A stretch of 64,000 nt of DNA, from assembly GCA_022842065.1 (NCBI GenBank), contig JALHQH010000042.1, forward strand, positions 42,021 through 106,020. Direction: 5' to 3'. The notes beneath the pieces were generated by a model, which was not told where the DNA came from, made no database searches, and saw only the letters and a program-made list of their open reading frames with translations. This DNA comes from Caldilineaceae bacterium (lineage in GTDB: Bacteria; Chloroflexota; Anaerolineae; Caldilineales; Caldilineaceae). Below, one piece after another: positions 61,708 through 64,000 of the stretch. Within the stretch, counting starts at the first letter, position 1; every line of letters begins with the position of its first letter. The position numbers were made by a program, and so were the translations under genes.

Positions 61708-63735
61708 TTAGGCCTCGGCTAATTCTGCCCAGTCGGCCATGGCGAGTTCTAATGCTTGTTGGGTCGCGGCGTATGCTTCATTTAATTCGTGAATCCGGGC
61801 GATTTTTTGGGCAGCGCTGGCAGCCGCCAGATCATGCTCAATTTTGACGAGCTTTTGCTCAAGGGCCTCGATCTCTGCTTCCTTCTGGGCGACGGCGCGT
61901 TCGCGTTTGCGTTCCTCATTTTTGTTGCGCCGATCCTGTCCTTGTACCTGCCCTTGCCCTTGGCGCACCACACTCCGTTGTTCGGCGGCCACCACCTTAG
62001 CTGTCTCCATTGCCTGCTGGCGCGCGGCCAGAAATTCCGCATAGGGGCCACCAAAGACATGCATGATCCCATCACGCAACTCCCAGATCTGGGTGCCTAG
62101 CCGGTTCACCAGATAACGATCATGGGAAACCAACAGAATCGTGCCAGGAAAGTGTTCCAACACCTCTTGTAGAATTTCCTGCGCAGGGATGTCAAGATGG
62201 TTGGTCGGCTCATCGAGTAGCAGGAAATTGGCCCCTTCCAAGGCTAGCAACGCCAACGCCAACCGCGCCCGCTCGCCACCGCTCAACATGCGCACCGGCT
62301 TGAAGACATCTTCGCCGCGGAAGAGATATTGGGCCAGATAGTTGCGCGCCTCGCCCAGCAACATATGCTTAAAATCAATCAACGTGTCGATGACCGTGCG
62401 ATCCGGCTTGAGCTTTTCGTGCGCCTGGGCAAAGTAACCAACTTTGAGACTCGCCCCAAAGTTGAGCTGCCCACTCAGCGGCTTGATCTCATCCATCAAC
62501 GTACGCAGAAAGGTACTCTTGCCCGTGCCGTTGGGACCAATCAAGGCCGCACACTCGCCGCGCAACAGGGTGATCGGCTGCGCCTTAAAGAGCGGCGCGC
62601 CGGGATAGCCAATTGTCAACTCTGTCGAACGCAAGACATAGTTGCCACTGCGCAGATTGGTATGCAAGCGCATGGTGAGCTGGGGCGGCCGGGTAACCGG
62701 ACTCTGCAACCCTTTGATCGCCGACTCAACATCCATCACCTCCCAGCGGGTTTCGGAGATGCTGATCTCATCCATCACCTGGCCCCACTTTTTGCTGTTG
62801 AGCAGTTGCAGGCCGCCGGCTTCAACCACACGTACCTCGCGGATCAGCCGTTTCATGCGCCCCTTGGCCTGGTCGCGCGTAGCATCACGGGCGATGTTGC
62901 GCTTGATAAAGTCGAGTTCGCTGAGGAACTTCTCTTTAATGGTGTCAAACTCATTCTGCCGCCGTTCCCAGCGTTCCTGGCGCTGCAGCAGATAGGCGCT
63001 ATAGTTGCCGCGGTATTCTTCGATACCGCTGCGGCTCATCTCCCAGATGTAGTTAACGACCCGGTCCAGGAAGTAGCGGTCATGGCTGACGATCAGCAGC
63101 GCGCCCGGCCAGGTACGCAAGGCATTTTCCAGCCATTCAATCGCGCCCACATCCAGATGGTTGGTCGGCTCATCGAGGATCAGCAGATCAGGCTGTTCAA
63201 GTAGCAAACGGGCAAGCAAGGCGCGCGTCTTCTGACCACCGCTCAATTGGCTTAATGGTGTGTTCAGATCTTCCTTGCCAAAGCCTAGGCCTTGCAGCAC
63301 CTGGCTAATACGCACCTCGATCTCATAGCCACCGGCCATTTCAAAGGCATCATGCTCGCGGCTGTATTCCGTCAGCAACGCCGGGGATGTATCGCCCTGT
63401 GCCATCCGCTCTTGCAGATGGTGCAGTTGCTGCTCCTGCTCCTTGAGATGCGCAAAGACGGTCAACATCTCGGCGTGGATCGTGTTGTCGCGGCCACGAA
63501 AGGCATCCATTGCTTCCTGGCGTAGATAGCCAAGCCGCGCGCCCTGTGATAGATAAACACTGCCGGCCGACGGTGTATCCAAACCGGCGAGAATGCGCAA
63601 CAGCGTGGTCTTGCCAATCCCATTCGGCCCAACCATCCCAACTTTGCCGTCATTCGGCACCCCGGCGGTAAGGCCCAAAAAGACATCAAAATCGCCATAG
63701 GATTGACTGACATTCGATAGGCTTAAAATAGACAT
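61708..63735 (-). CDS. ABC-F family ATPase (ribosome-associated)
   Basis: From the ATG at 63735 the protein has 675 residues; the frame continues 30 codons upstream into leader and repeat DNA but lacks family similarity there. Two ABC domains are present with Walker A G-P-N-G-I-G-K-T-T and G-P-N-G-T-G-K-S-T, signatures L-S-G-G-Q-K-T-R and L-S-G-G-E-R-A-R, and D-E-P-T-N-H-L-D in each. A long charged linker separates them, and a C-terminal coiled coil (about 590-670) ends the protein, as in Uup/YdiF types. There is no membrane domain, as expected for ABC-F proteins that act on the ribosome. Antibiotic resistance is not implied. Confidence 0.93.
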   Translation of the reverse strand: MSILSLSNVSQSYGDFDVFLGLTAGVPNDGKVGMVGPNGIGKTTLLRILAGLDTPSAGSVYLSQGARLGYLRQEAMDAFRGRDNTIHAEMLTVFAHLKEQEQQLHHLQERMAQGDTSPALLTEYSREHDAFEMAGGYEIEVRISQVLQGLGFGKEDLNTPLSQLSGGQKTRALLARLLLEQPDLLILDEPTNHLDVGAIEWLENALRTWPGALLIVSHDRYFLDRVVNYIWEMSRSGIEEYRGNYSAYLLQRQERWERRQNEFDTIKEKFLSELDFIKRNIARDATRDQAKGRMKRLIREVRVVEAGGLQLLNSKKWGQVMDEISISETRWEVMDVESAIKGLQSPVTRPPQLTMRLHTNLRSGNYVLRSTELTIGYPGAPLFKAQPITLLRGECAALIGPNGTGKSTFLRTLMDEIKPLSGQLNFGASLKVGYFAQAHEKLKPDRTVIDTLIDFKHMLLGEARNYLAQYLFRGEDVFKPVRMLSGGERARLALALLALEGANFLLLDEPTNHLDIPAQEILQEVLEHFPGTILLVSHDRYLVNRLGTQIWELRDGIMHVFGGPYAEFLAARQQAMETAKVVAAEQRSVVRQGQGQVQGQDRRNKNEERKRERAVAQKEAEIEALEQKLVKIEHDLAAASAAQKIARIHELNEAYAATQQALELAMADWAELAEA

Positions 63736-63813
63736 AATCCCGGTTCCCACTGAAAGCGTGCGACCATAGTCACAAATATAATTGAGCTTATACCGATTTA
63801 ATTCTGTCGTCTG

Positions 63814-63893
63814 ACAGGATGACAAGATGACAGGGCCACGAGAGAGTACTCTCGACGCGTGATGACCAGCGATTCTTCATCTTGTCATCCTGT
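63814..63893. repeat. Family B repeat hairpin, copy 2
   Basis: Perfect 17-bp arms ACAGGATGACAAGATGA (63814-63830) and its complement (63877-63893), with an inner CGAGAG-AGTA-CTCTCG palindrome near 63840. It lies upstream of the ABC-F gene. Confidence 0.8.
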
Positions 63894-63920
63894 GATACTG
63901 TTGCACTATCTTACGCAATG

Positions 63921-64000
63921 GGGTTAAAACCCCTTGCTAACAGCGAGAAGCCGCCTCAGCGGCTAGGATCGTTTTCTCAGCCGCTGCGGCGGCTTCTCGT
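63921..64000. repeat. Family D multi-hairpin element, copy 2 (may continue past window)
   Basis: GGGGTTAAAACCCC is followed by 21-bp arms at 63944-63964 and 63979-63999 with one mismatch. The combination of a short hairpin and a long GC-rich one resembles the element at 45239. Confidence 0.65.

Noticed and set aside
61708..63735. Multidrug ABC exporter or resistance determinant
   Set aside because: It has no membrane domain; architecture is ABC-F of the housekeeping Uup/YdiF type, and resistance cannot be inferred.
63736..63825. 30-residue N-terminal extension of the ABC-F protein
   Set aside because: It runs into repeat DNA and lacks similarity to the family, which starts at the internal methionine.
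1..64000. tRNA, rRNA, replication origin, prophage or intact insertion sequence
   Set aside because: No cloverleaf, rRNA segment, DnaA-box cluster, integrase or transposase gene was recognised in any intergenic region or gene.

Overview
The window reads as a chromosome segment of a Chloroflexota-like bacterium (Anaerolineae/Caldilineae type). This is an inference from gene content and style: moderately high GC, many Ser/Thr kinases and NHL/TolB-like propeller proteins, GT-C membrane enzymes with repeated C-terminal beta-sandwich domains, a T-box in front of valS, and intergenic DNA full of palindromic repeats. No rRNA, tRNA, CRISPR array, phage or intact insertion sequence was found.

Layout. 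(1) 2-10127 (+): four consecutive polytopic membrane proteins (two tandem paralogues, then two GT39/PMT-like glycosyltransferases) sharing C-terminal beta-sandwich modules. (2) 10139-17157 (+): an operon-like run with FdrA (AllF-like), a small unknown gene, a C39-like papain-fold protein, a DUF1116 (AllG-like) protein, a CmoM-like methyltransferase, a possible gene remnant, a FabV-like Rossmann protein and an IolE-like TIM barrel. The AllH partner is missing and the AT-richer genes look inserted. It is the best candidate for an undescribed system. (3) 17152-24174: alpha/beta hydrolase, LCP protein, a large membrane protein with a PP2C-like N-terminus and an NHL-like C-terminus, a LysW-like zinc ribbon with a very acidic tail, a YigZ/IMPACT protein and a small CBM48 protein. 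(4) 24566-31135 (-): pyrophosphatase, FAD oxidoreductase, SpoU methylase, 2'-5' RNA ligase-like protein and ValS, the last behind a T-box leader with a strong promoter. (5) 31615-36654: SDR, two orphan ABC binding proteins divergent around a structured regulatory region, an unknown helical protein and Dtd. (6) 36946-42298: two decayed genes, radical SAM protein, nucleoside phosphorylase, and a CBM48-gnd-zwf operon. (7) 42446-49060: MerA-like reductase with a VTT membrane protein, glycogen debranching enzyme, glutaredoxin-thioredoxin reductase fusion. (8) 49474-55292: NarL-type response regulator and histidine kinase, radical SAM/HhH protein, DHOD-like protein, PsbP-like lipoprotein. (9) 55362-63735: two overlapping membrane Ser/Thr kinases, a divergent FHA/winged-helix regulator and an ABC-F ATPase.

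Intergenic space is occupied by at least five repeat families: hairpins built of short tandem units (A, B), long CCTCCTAACC palindromes, two with a nested 43-bp hairpin (C), multi-hairpin elements (D) and 15-bp GTCCC palindromes (E). Several lie against start or stop codons and produce false N-terminal extensions, so starts below were chosen by ribosome-binding site and family length.

Possible functional links: signalling through kinases, FHA regulator and degenerate phosphatase; glycogen and pentose-phosphate metabolism through CBM48 proteins, Gnd, Zwf and debranching enzyme; redox homeostasis through the Grx-TrxR fusion and MerA-like reductase.
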